Source: Lutjanus erythropterus (lineage: Eukaryota; Chordata; Actinopteri; Lutjaniformes; Lutjanidae). From it: 64,000 nt of DNA. The notes beneath the pieces are model-generated. The model worked only from the letters and a program-made list of their open reading frames with translations, was not told the origin of the DNA and did no database searches. A program made the translations under genes and the position numbers. The stretch is taken from contig CM034609.1 in the NCBI GenBank assembly GCA_020091685.1, forward strand, positions 21,029,204-21,093,203. The letters run 5' to 3'. Shown here in pieces: positions 1 through 10,861 of this stretch. How positions within the stretch are numbered: position 1 is the stretch's first letter; every line of letters starts with the position of its first letter.

Positions 1-29
1 AAATTGTTTTAGTGTGAGTTGCCAAGTTT

Positions 30-400
30 TGAAGTTACCTGCCCCATACAGATGTCTGTCTTCTCTCCAATATAGTGGGATTAAAAGGTATTTGAAAAAC
101 CCAACAGCAACGCCTCTCTCCAGAAATCATGATTCAATTACTCCTGATAATCCACAGACCCTGTTCTGAGCAGGTTCATGTAGGAACTACTGTCTGTCTT
201 ATATAGAATCTGTCAGAACTCTTTCTAAGAAGAAGGAAATTTATTTTATGGTTCTTTCAGCACCACAAGCTGAGTGCCATCTCATCTCAGAGTTGCGTCT
301 CTATGACCAGTACCTTGAAAATTCAGCAACTTTTTGATTTTGTGGTGACCTGTCCATTTAAATCATAAAATGACCATGATATGTCAACAGAGATTAAGGA
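30..400. repeat. foldback dispersed repeat, copy 1
   Basis: Shares blocks with copies at 2390-2835 and 7540-7925, for example ATAATCCACAGAC, CACAAGCTGAGTGCC and the end GATTTTGTGGTGACCTGTCC. It is truncated or decayed at its left side. Confidence 0.6.
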
Positions 401-545
401 AACGTGAAACTGAAGTACTTCAACCACAGACTGTGTAATAGGTAGGATTTCAACCTATTTAACGTACCGTCTATGGCTTCAACTCACTATTTGCCACACT
501 CATTTCTGAATGCACAATTGTTGCATGTGCTCCTGTAACTTTTCC
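365..545 (+). repeat. dispersed repeat (copy also at 30.3-31.0 kb)
   Basis: Contains CAGAGATTAA and GGATTTCAACCTATTTAA followed by TACC.TCTATG and CAATTGTT. The same series of blocks recurs at 30330-30400 plus 30850-30990, same strand. Family not identified. Confidence 0.55.
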
Positions 546-1139
546 CTCTTTTAAATTTCTTGCCACTTGGGTTTGAAGATCACCAATATTCCACTTCATC
601 TAATACATAACTTCTCTCCAAGTCTCTGATCTAAATTCAACTTGCTATTAGCTGGCATCTTTGCCAGTGGAGAGAAATGCATTTCATTTTGTCTGCTGGG
701 CTAATAAACATGTCAGATCAGAGTGGCTATCGAGAGGAGGCATTACTGCAAATGGAATAACAGAAACATGTCACAAAGAGGCATGAAGTTTGTACGTGCC
801 ATTATTTCTCTTTTTCTAGATCAACTTTAAAGCCTTTTAAGGCCCGAACTGGACACCAAACAAGGGAAAATGTGTCTCAGGGTAGAAACCACAAGAGATT
901 CAGGTCTGTTGAACCTTCACATATAATGGAGGTGAAACAAACAGAAACTGTGGACCTGGAGATGACATCACCAGCCAAAGCTCTGTTGCCAGACGCTCAA
1001 TGTAGGGAATATCTTTTTTCCAACACTTGGCAAGGGAAACATGTACACTCCAATCCCCTTTTATTGCTATTTACCTCTTTGCCAAGCTTTGTTGAAAGCA
1101 CATAGTTTCACAAGATGAATGTGAAACTGAAAAAAAAGG

Positions 1140-1545
1140 CTCTACAGAACAGCTTCTACCACCACCCGGCCCTCCCTCGGATTTAGCGCCGCATATTATC
1201 TGTGTGCTTCAAGTTGTCTTTTAGTGTTGATTCTTCCCACCTATAAAGGATTCCTGCATGGATGTGTGCTCTGCTTTTAGCGTTGTATCTCATTAAGCAG
1301 CCAAGAGAGGCGCAGCAGCATCACGGCAGAGAGCTCAGGTGGTCTGACCCACAACAGAACAGCACTCAGCCACCCCACACTTTTTCTAAATATGTACACA
1401 AGTGCACAGGAGAGCGCCAGCGAGCCCAGAGGAGACCGCGCTGGCGCTCGCTGCTCCACCCGCGGATCATAAATCCACCGTCGGACAGGCAGGCCGAGCC
1501 GGAACGTTTAGACACCGTGGGCCAGGTGATTTATGGATCGATGTA
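1140..1545. promoter_or_regulatory. isolated CpG-rich patch with hairpin; possible orphan promoter
   Basis: About 14 CpGs fall within roughly 1410-1520 in otherwise CpG-poor DNA. A TATA-like CTATAAAGG is at 1241. GAGCGCCAGCG (1412-1422) and its exact complement CGCTGGCGCTC (1439-1449) form an 11-bp stem with a 16-nt loop. A 94-codon frame (1262-1546, starting with ATG only at 1262 region) and a 60-codon antisense frame cross it, but neither resembles a known protein. No gene is attached to it in the window. Confidence 0.3.
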
Positions 1546-2389
1546 ACCTCTGGAGTTTAAAAATAACAAGAGCAAATCTCGCCTGGGATGGAATACCTCT
1601 GCTCTGCACTGATACTGTAAAACCACTTTAAAGACATTTCATCCACTCAACAGGAAAGCGTGACTTAGAAAAATTGTATGAGTTATGTGATAGTAGAGAG
1701 GGTTATATATTATAAAAGACCCCCAGCTCTTATATTTTAATAAATAATGGAGCCGGTGTAATGCAGGGAGCTTATAGCCTCTTTTAGCAGCTAAAAACAG
1801 AGGGGGTTTAATGAGAAGTCGTTAATGGAAATATTATTGGAGCACACCGTTAACAGCCTCTTTCCTCACCGCTCAGGCCAAAACCATTTCCTTCTGACTT
1901 CTTTGTACACGCTGTTTAGATCGAACATCACTCACTCCCCACAAGAACCCCCCTCCAGCGACCTCCGCCAGCTCCCACCAGCTCCCCCGCTACACAAACC
2001 AGCACCTGCAGGGCCGAGGAGAGTGCCAGTAACTCACGCTGTGGCAGATCAGCAGGTCAGGCCTTTCTGGGTGAAGGCCTTCCTCGCACATCGAGGATTT
2101 ACTCTGATGACAGAACCCGCCACTTCCTTACTGGGCCTCACGTTTAATGGAGTGCAAAGTTCCCTTTAATATTTCTACAGGTGTCAGGGACAAGGATACT
2201 GTGGCACAGGGGTCTTCTTTTAATGGAATGTCTCGTAAGATTTTCCATAAAAGCTCCTTTCTAAGTGGACAGGAGATATGAAATATAGAGCAAAGGAATT
2301 TTATATGAGCTTGACTTTTTGAAGATTGTAGTATAAAGACAAGGACAAGCTATGGCTTAAATTATAGAATTTCTGCAGATTTGTTTAAA
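1546..2389. other. non-coding stretch, nothing recognised
   Basis: AT-rich sequence with a Pro-rich chance frame near 1940-2010. I see no splice-bounded exon, RNA gene or repeat here. Confidence 0.4.
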
Positions 2390-2835
2390 GGGACAGTTCA
2401 GACAGTAGATTTTGTTGAGTTTTGGAGATACTGGCTGAAAAAAATGTTGCTTTCTCTTGAATATAATTGAACTAAATGGCACTGGTCCTCAAAGTGCCAA
2501 AAAAACTGCATTTGAAAAACTCAACAGCAACGTCTCTTTCCAGTAATCATGACCTGGTCACTCCAGATAATGAAACTGCTCACAAAAAGGCCTGTGGATT
2601 GTCTTGAGTAACTGGGTCATGATTTCTGGAAAGAAACATCGGTGTAGAATTTTTCAAATTTATTTTTTTGACTTCCACAAGCTGAGTGCCGTTTAGTCCC
2701 ATTATATTTGAGAGATGGCAGACAGCTCTGTGGCTGATATCTCCAAAACTCGGCAACTCACACCAAAACAACTGCACTACAGGCCAGAAGAAAAGAACTG
2801 TGTTTTTGATTTGGGGGTCAAAGGTTCTTTTAAAG
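2390..2835. repeat. foldback dispersed repeat, copy 2 (most complete)
   Basis: The left arm (GTTGAGTTTTGGAGATACTG, then ATATAATTGAACTAAATGGCACT) is the inverted counterpart of the right arm (GAGTGCCGTTTAGTCCCATT, then GATATCTCCAAAACTCGGCAAC). This gives a large imperfect palindrome typical of foldback MITEs. A second inner inverted pair flanks the centre (TCATGACCTGGTCAC / CTGGGTCATGATTTCTGG). Confidence 0.65.
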
Positions 2836-3269
2836 CCACTGGAAACCCAAATCCATAATAGCCATTTAAGTATGTAATTTAGGGTCTTATGTACAGTACA
2901 TATTAGTAAGCATCTAAAAAATATTAGATATAACCTGTAATCCAAATCTGAAACATTGCCATTTAAGTATTTGTACACTTTCCTGATACTGGCCTCAAAT
3001 TGTGTGTGGTTATGCTCAGACTTTTATTATGAGAATTAAGCAACTTAATTCCAATTAATTCCACGGACCAATCATAAAAAATCCACATAATTTGCTGCAC
3101 TCAAATGTGGCTCCAATTCCTCCTACTGTCCATAACTAAAGCCAGCAGTGCAATGCTATCATGACATGACATGAAAACCAAACTGATCAGAAAAAGTGAA
3201 CACACATCACCATGATAAGAACTACCTAAACTGTCAGAAACCATCTTTGGAAAAAAAATTGCTTCACGT

Positions 3270-3380
3270 GTACTTCCAGTGCCCTATTTATTAACATTGG
3301 GGAGGCATGAGTTATACTGCAGCCAGCCACAAGGGGGCAATTATGATGCTTTGACATCACTTTCTACAACTCAACAGTAC
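3270..3380 (+). repeat. teleost dispersed repeat fragment
   Basis: TACTGCAGCCAGCCACAAGG followed by GGGCAATTATGATGCTTTGA matches a repeat I recognise as widespread in teleosts. A related fragment is at 58530-58690. Confidence 0.5.
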
Positions 3381-5150
3381 AGAAATGAAGCTGTTAAATC
3401 ACACCAGACACCATTAAGTCACTGAACATGGGAGTTGCTGGGCTACCTCTGCGATCCACAACAAGTAACGTTAGTTCAGATCTGAGCTAATGAACTAATG
3501 TGTTAACACCGGTGGTTTTGGATGAAGCATAGATGGTGGCTCAGTTCTGCATTTGAAAAAGGCTGTGTGACTGCAAAGTAAAGCAGTGAAAATATGACAC
3601 TCATTGTTTGTAGACTGTATTTTCCTGCTCAACCTGTGCACAGCAGTACGTTGCTCAGCTTCTGTGTTAGCACACCTGAGAGAGATGTCTATCCAAGTAT
3701 GATCTGCTATATCAACAAAGTCTTGAGAAATGGTCTAAACACCAAAAAATAAGCTGTTTTTTGAACCAGGTTTTGCCAATATCTATGACCATTTATTTTC
3801 ACTCAGATTTCTGTGGATGCTTAATGAAACACTTTGATATCATATATGTATTTTTACCATTTCAAGTGAAATTTCCAGAGGCTTTAAAGGATTTGTATTT
3901 AGATGTTAATCATCTAATTTACAGCTTAGTTAGGTGTTTAATTTACATTCTTGGAGTCTGATTTTCTTGCTGAGAATGTGGTGAAAACAGCCTCTTCTTG
4001 CACACACTCATCACTCCACAGGACAACATAAATTGTCTGCATTTGCCCTCCAAAAATCCTGTACCCTTTGATACCGAAGACCGCAAATTCAACTTAATAA
4101 TGAGGCAATGCAGACAGATTACTGTTCCTCTGCTAACACTTATATCTGCGGCTCACACAAGAAGCACTCACTGTGGTAGGTGTTGTCGTGTTTAAAGGCA
4201 CTGAGGAACAATCTAGCGCCGTTTCCCCAACCACATACGGCTGTCATCATCCCCATTCACAAGGCCTAGATGAGCAGGAAAACACTAATCATGTCATCAC
4301 TGTTCTGCATAGGAGCGAGAGCCCTATTTTAGTGAGATAGCAGCTTGTAATTACGCTGTCCTCCAGGGCTGCAGCATTGTGGTGGGCCTGGCCTACGCCA
4401 AGAAAAGCAGTAGAGATGCTGATTAACTTGGACTTACATGTTGCATTCTTTTGCAATGCCTTGCTGCACCTAGTTGCTGGTGCGCCGTAAACGATCGCCT
4501 CTAATGGTGTTCATTAATGACAAGTTTATGTTCCCAAAATACCTCAAAGAGCTCTACGCACACACAGTGTAAACACACAAATGGAAACATGGTGCCACAC
4601 ATACATTTTTATGTCTGCATTTATTCTAACTTGCAAACAGACACAGGCACACAGTGAGATTTATTCACATACGGAAGCACTTGAGTATGGGCTGAAAATG
4701 TTTGCTTATGTGGACTGTGTTTTTTCTTGAAATTATGTTAATGATAACATCCTCACAGTCTGACAGTGCAAATACAATGATGTTTCGCAGGTGCAATGTT
4801 TATCATGTTCACCATCTTAGTTTAGCACAAGGTTTTCCAAAGTGCAGTGTGTCAGGGTTTAAAATTTACTTTATTCCTCAGTGTCCCAAAAATGTTTTTT
4901 TTGTCCTTTCTGAAATTGCTGCTCATTAAACCTTTCCTTAAAAGGTAGAGTCAGTACGATATGTCAGAGCTGTTCCTAAACGCATGAGAACATCATATAC
5001 CAATGTTTTGGGATTGAGAATTATCACGAGCACAGCCAAACAATGAGAAAAAATAAGATAATACGCATATTATGACAAAGCAACCTTGAACAACACTGCA
5101 TATAACATATCTTTTTCAGTGTTCAATTTTTCTTTGATGATTTCAGTACA
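3381..5150. other. non-coding; possible conserved element at 4290-4530
   Basis: No supported gene. The 4290-4530 segment is more complex than its surroundings, with homeodomain-like TAATTAC and CATTAATGA, and looks like a candidate regulatory element, judged by eye only. Confidence 0.25.
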
Positions 5151-5164
5151 GTAGGAAGCAGCAA

Positions 5165-5228
5165 AGGGCTGCAGGCTGGAGCCGAACCCAAGGCCACGGA
5201 TCTCTACCAACTGACGTACTGAGGAACT
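5165..5228 (-). repeat. tRNA-like SINE fragment
   Basis: Read on the minus strand it has a TCAGTTGGTAGAG block like a Pol III A box and, about 20 nt on, GGGTTCGGCTCC like a B box, followed by CAGCCTGCAGCCCTTTGCTG. The spacing is too short and the stems too poor for a functional tRNA gene. This wording recurs in tRNA-like repeats of teleosts. Confidence 0.4.
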
Positions 5229-5229
5229 C

Positions 5230-5510
5230 GCAATCAACCAATCATTTAACAGGCAAATCTCAAGCGTGCTCCCTCTCCACAGCCTCCTCCTCTCCTCCCG
5301 AGGAGAGGGATGTCACACTCCTGCTGTTGCCGTGACCAGATAAGCAAAAGAAAGTACACGGGTGAACAGCTATAGGAACACTATTGTGTGTAAACTGCAG
5401 GAATACTGTCCTGACCTAAATCTGTAATACAACAAACTTATTTTATCACTTTAGCTGCTCCCACCCAACATGTTGTCAGTCACAAGCTACATGTTTGCTA
5501 ATTATTGTTA
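5230..5510 (+). mobile_element. hAT transposase BED-finger remnant, copy A
   Basis: Collinear with 46390-47000: shared CCAATCATTTAACAG, GAGGAGAGGGA.GTCA and AATACAACAAACTTATTTT. In broken frames it gives VCKL and NTTNLFYHF, which fit the Cys and His ends of a BED zinc finger, the DNA-binding domain of hAT transposases. Stops and shifts make it non-functional. Confidence 0.5.
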
Positions 5511-5544
5511 TCTACTGACATGAAACTTCACTATCCTGATAGAT

Positions 5545-5800
5545 TTTTCAGTCATAGCACCCAGGCAAGTGATTACACTTCATCCTAAGAACAACATGGA
5601 GGTTTGTGCCAAACTTCATGGCAATCCATCAATAGCTGTCAAGAGATTTCACTCAAAACCACAAATGTGAACCTCATGGGGGCGCTAGATAAAAAGTCAA
5701 GAGATAGCCAGTTTGTTTAGGATACATCGTCCTGGGATCATGAATATCTGTACAGAATTTCATGGCAATCCATCAAAGATTTTCTCCATTAGCTCCACCT
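5545..5800 (+). repeat. teleost dispersed repeat
   Basis: TTCATGGCAATCCATCAATA occurs near the start and ATTTCATGGCAATCCATCAA again near the end, around GGGGGCGCTAGATAAAAAGT. This wording is typical of a very common perciform repeat. A partial copy is at 43865-43955. Confidence 0.6.
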
Positions 5801-7539
5801 TTGTTTCTCCTCCTTACTGTCTCCTCAACACAAATTATTGATTGTAACAGTTCGACGCATTACTGATCAGAAACCACATGCTCTGATCTGTTGAAGACAG
5901 AGCTGCCTCTCCCTTGAGAAACCCCTAAGATATTTTTGGGCCGGACCGCAGACTTACCCTGACGTTTAACATATTGCCAGCCTAACATTTGGAAGTGCGC
6001 ATACCACACAATAACCCAGCTATCACTAGGGCCACCTAGTCGTATTGTTTTTGGACAGACATGCAGACTATTTATCGCCTGCTTTGGTCTCAGTCTTCAA
6101 CAGGAGTCACTCAGCGTCTGCTGTAACTCTGTCGTATCTGTAAGCAGCTTTAGACTTGGTGAAACATACTTGGACTCGCTTCAGGTGGACTTCCTCGCTG
6201 CACAAGCGCACACATTCACAAGGACACCTCAGACAAATGGGTGACACGGAAAAGGGGCCGCCACCCTTCCATACTGGGAACGTCTCGCGAGGATATCCTG
6301 GTACAAGCTGTTAGCAGGGCATTCCTACTCTAATTATTATCTTTTGTATGTAATTTATATACATTTTCAAATATATATCACATTTGTAAGTAATAAATTA
6401 CTGTACGTAGTGTTTCAACTGAAAAACACTCTGTAGTTTTGACAAATAGACTATTTAGAGAGTAGGAGTGCCAAGCATGTAATAATAACAAAACCATTAC
6501 TAAGAACACACTGTAGACGCAATCACAGTTATGGATCACAGTGTTTTACATGCGTGGATTTTACTGCATAAACATCTCTGTGTTTTGTCAGCGCTGGCTG
6601 GTGAATGTTCATTGAAGAGCGCAGCTCAGCCAATGAGGTGAAATGAGGAAAATCTTATTTTGGGGTTTTGCAAAAACATAGCTGTGCGCTGCTACTAAAT
6701 CATGTGAAATTCTTGGTAAACAGAAGTGATACAGTACGAGTGCATACCAGAGTTTTCAACACACGCGGTATCTGCTTTATGTCCTGCCACAACAACATCA
6801 AATACCTTCATCCGATAGGGGAAAAACTCCAAAGAATACAGACTGAAAACGCAGATATTAAGAAGTCATATCTGCTTCCCATTGTTTGATGATTTTTACA
6901 AACTGGCAAGACTACAAATAAAAACCTTCACAGGCCACCCGCTTTTTGCACGAATCAGAAAAACGGCCTTTGATAGATGTTTAATTGTTTAGTTCAACAA
7001 ACGGTCTTATCCAGCGGTATCTATCTAATCCTTCACCTAGGCTCCGGTAGTGTAGCGGTGGTGTGAAGATTAGAAGCTTATCCAATTAGCCTTGTGCTAA
7101 CACTGGCTGAGCCAATCAGGCACGTCTAAAGGCCACGGCCACACTGAAGTGCTGCCGGGCCGCCACAGATCAGCAGAGACACAGAGAAAAGTGAGGGGCC
7201 TAAACACTGGGATAATACTCTGTCCTCTGTTTTTCACAAACTAATATTCAATTCAACGCCTTCTTACTCAAATTGGTTTTGAACTCAAGTATTAGAGAGA
7301 GGAAAGCTTAGATAATTCAAGTGTGAATAATGTTATTGCTGCTTGGAGAGACCGCACACTGTGTCTTTCTCATTGCTCTCACACAGACTTCAGAGAAGAG
7401 GAAAAAAGGTAGATCCAATATGTACGGGTTAAGAGTTTCCTGTGAGTTTTAATGGTTATTAAATTAGGATGTTGTCGACACTATTTTTGTTTGATTTATA
7501 CAGAATTTTAGGTTTTAAAAGGTTTAAAAGTGTTTTGAA
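5801..7539. other. non-coding stretch, nothing recognised
   Basis: I see no exon, RNA gene or repeat that I can name. Short open frames here have no domain or splice context. Confidence 0.4.
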
Positions 7540-7925
7540 TAATCCACAGACATTGTTGCGAGCATTTTCATTGAAGGACAATTTCCTGTCTAGTAAAAAG
7601 GAAGTAGTTCTGGTAGATTTTACTGTAGAAAGAAAATACTTCCTATGTGAAACTGCTCATAACAAGGTCTGTGGGTAATTTTGAGTAACTGGGTCATGAG
7701 TTTTGGAAAGAGACACTGGTGTTGAACTTTTCAAATGGATGTTTTGGTGCTTTGAGCACCACAAGCTGAACGTCATCTAGTTCCAATATACTGGGGAGAA
7801 GGCAGACATCTCTACAGCTGATATCTCCAAAACTCAGCAACTCACACCAAAGATGGAGCGATAGCACGACAGGTAAGAGGAAAAATATGTATTTTTGATT
7901 CTGTGGTGAACTGTCCCTCAAATGA
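7540..7925. repeat. foldback dispersed repeat, copy 3
   Basis: Same family as 30-400 and 2390-2835: AATCCACAGAC, GAGTAACTGGGTCATGA, CACCACAAGCTGA, GATATCTCCAAAACTCAGCA and GTGGTGAACTGTCCCT. An 84-codon minus-strand frame inside it is a by-product of the repeat. Confidence 0.65.
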
Positions 7926-9921
7926 AACTCAAACTTCCCAAACAACACACTAAACTAAGACAGTTTTTGCGCCTTTATTGTTGCATTTTCACTCAAATGA
8001 TTGAATGAGATTGGTGGTCAAGAAAACATCCTGCAAATCAAGACAAACCGCCGTGTTGGACTTGTTCTGATGCGCTAGCAGCACAAATTACAACAATTTT
8101 CCTGATGTCATTCACAATTAGAGGATGAGCTGTGCCAAAGCCTACGACATGGTGACTGTGGGCCACCTCTGTGGTTTTCACTCATGGATCCACTCTCAGT
8201 AACAGAAATACTCTGTCATCATTCTCATCTTAATACTGCCCTCTGCAGGGCAGACGTGGTATGAATCTGTGTGTGGGAACAATAAATCTAATTCTGAATG
8301 GATGTGCATAAAGGGAGACAGTGTTTTTTGGTCATGCTTCCTACTCAAAGATTAATGTTACATGCAAGGAGCTTTAAAGACCTTTTGAATTGCAGTTTTG
8401 TGCCTTTCATGTTTGGCATAATTCACCCTGCTAAGATGCCACCCTGGAGGTCAGCTGCAGAGTGCGACTGAAGACTCTTTCAGTGAAGGTGTCACAGGTC
8501 ATTTATGTCTAAGAGAGAATTATGACTATTTTTTCCTCATTTGTCATCATGGCAAAGCTCGGGGTACATGGTCATGAATGTGTCTCCACCCACACAGCTG
8601 GGTGGTCTGCCAGGCTGAATGTGACCCCAATAAAGACCTTTGTTCTGAGCGGCTCTGAGCAGCGCCTGCTCTAGCATGAACCTCACTTTTGTTGAAGTGT
8701 CAAGGGGCACTGATTCACGACACATTATGCAAAACTCAAAAGATTAAATAGAGGGCCTGTTCGCTACTGAAATGTATCACAGCTGACTTTTATCATATCA
8801 AACTAAACCGCTGTCTTTTGTTCTGGAAATGGAAAATTTTCTTTGACTTTTGTGTCATCAGTTTGGATTCATATAAACTACATGACACACAATTAAGACC
8901 TAAATGTCAGATTTTAAAAACATTACCATGCAGGCCAGTTGATGTAGGCTTTAAGTCTGATGCTAAAATGTCAAATGACCCTCATGTTGTCAGCAATTGC
9001 CATTTAGGCCCGTTTAAACTGGATGGAAATCCACTAACATCCTGCAAACAAAAATATGAAAAAAGTCACGTACACATTTATGAGCCAAACTTAACCAGAA
9101 TTCTGCAAAATCCTGTTTATCCTGTAGACGTCGCGTGAGGCTGTAGCATGGATTTTACTACAGGCCTATACAACTAATACCACATGGGCCAGCACTTTTG
9201 AATTTTTCTATGGCCTGAAGAGGCTGCCTGAAGAACAGGCAGGCATATGTGTGATAAGATAAATAAAACAAAGATCCATTTCTCTGAGCGACTTTGAGAC
9301 ATCCGAACCATCAATTATGTGATGATCTGACCCAGTATGCTATGGTTATGTAAAGCACCTATGTTCTGTGATTGTTTGTAACAGAACAACACCTGGTCCA
9401 CAAACCTGCCATTCTCAAAGCAAAAAAACATGCAGACCGCAGATGTGTGTTATGATGATTCAAGTAGGTCTTCGTTTATGTTGGTGTGGATACTGTTTTA
9501 TTGTTTCCACCTTTAAGAAATATGGATATGGGCCTGCTATAAACACCTCCTATCTGCTTGGGATTGTTGTTGAGGTTTACAGGCTTATTCTCTGTTAGTC
9601 TGATGGACACTGTTTACATTCATGGTGGATATGGACCAGATGGTCTCTCCTTGTGCTTTGCATTTCTGTATCAAGCTTTGTAACTTTATAACTTTCTGAC
9701 ATTTTTGTATGGACTGGCTGCTGTCTGGAATTGATTATAATAATACCACTAAAGAAAAGGTTACGCGCCCTGCTGAAGACCCATGCTTTAGAGTTAAAAT
9801 AATGTAATAATCCTGTGATTCACAGACAGGTGTCTCAAAAGGGAGACACCTTGTATTGTAAATGAAAGCACTGTTTTTGAGCTGAAGTCAAACATCATTG
9901 CTCTTATTAATATGATAATCA
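7926..9921. other. non-coding stretch, nothing recognised
   Basis: Contains a 106-codon plus frame at 8818-9138 with no recognisable domain and no splice context. No RNA gene or clear repeat seen. Confidence 0.4.
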
Positions 9922-10861
9922 TTAAAGCGATAGTTCACCCAAAAATGAAATTTCACTTCAATATGTACTCACCCCTGTGCTGATGTGAGGATGGGTGAAG
10001 ATCTCCAGTTCACAAAACACTCCTGGAGGTGCAGCCAAATCCAGTACAACTGAAGTGAACGGTGACCAGTTTTAAAATAAAAAAAAGAACAAAAAAAAAA
10101 AAAAATGTCTCCATACTGCTCCTGTGGTGTAATCCAAGTGTCCAAGTGTCCATAAGCCGCAACATTAAAATTTGACCCAAAAAGACGCCATTTACATCAT
10201 GTTTTTAGCCTAAATGTCAGCTGTAGCCTCTCAGACCTTTTCCACGTGCACACACCTGAAGCAGGTACACAAGCTCTCACCCAAGCAAAGCAAAGAAATG
10301 ATGTTCCTCTTCTATGTCGAAGTCATTTTCTTCTTTGTTGAAAGTTTGCGAAGTCAACTGTGCGCATAACAAGTCACTATTTCTGAGCAGAACTCTCTCC
10401 GTTGTCTAAGTCGCTTCCAGGTAGCGTGTAAACGCAAGCGTGAAGGTATCGCGAGATCTCGTATACCTCGTGTCGCGCCGCTTGGGCGAGAGCTTGTATA
10501 CCCGTTTCACAGGTGTGTTCACGCGGATCAGGTGTGAGAGGCTACAGTTGACATTTAGGCTAAAAACATGGTGTAAAATGGCGTCTTTTTGAGTCAAATT
10601 TTAATGTAGTGGCTTACAGACACTTGGATTACACCACACGAGCAGCATGGCGGCATTTTGTGTGTTTTTTGTGTTCTTTTTTTTTACATTTTAAAACTGG
10701 TCACCGTTCACTTCAATTTTACTGGATTTGGCTGCAACGCTGTTTTCTCCGGAAGCTCCGGAAGTGTTTTGTGAACAGGAGCTCTTCACCCATCCTCACA
10801 TCAGCACAGGGGTGAGTAGATATGGAGTGAAATTTCATTTTTGGGCGAACTATCGCTTTAA
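9922..10861. mobile_element. 940-bp foldback MITE flanked by TTAA
   Basis: It begins TTAAAGCGATAGTTCACCCA and ends with GGGCGAACTATCGCTTTAA, an inverted match with one mismatch in the first 19 bases. The arms continue inward for over 300 bp: GGTGACCAGTTTTAAAAT pairs with ATTTTAAAACTGGTCACC, and AAAGACGCCATTT with AAATGGCGTCTTT. The shared TTAA at each end suggests a TTAA target duplication (piggyBac-type) or is part of the repeat. The middle (10270-10520) is unpaired. The ends match a family seen across teleosts (Angel-like). No transposase. Confidence 0.8.

Noticed and set aside
1825..2169. 114-codon Pro-rich plus frame
   Set aside because: No domain, no splice-site context, low-complexity composition; likely chance.
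4366..4430. Exon-like GCSIVVGLAYAKKSSR after CTCCAG
   Set aside because: Short, no donor at a sensible place, no recognised family; may be part of a conserved non-coding element.
7045..7080. tRNA-like wording near GTAGTGTAGCGGTGGT
   Set aside because: No B box at the right distance and no cloverleaf stems.
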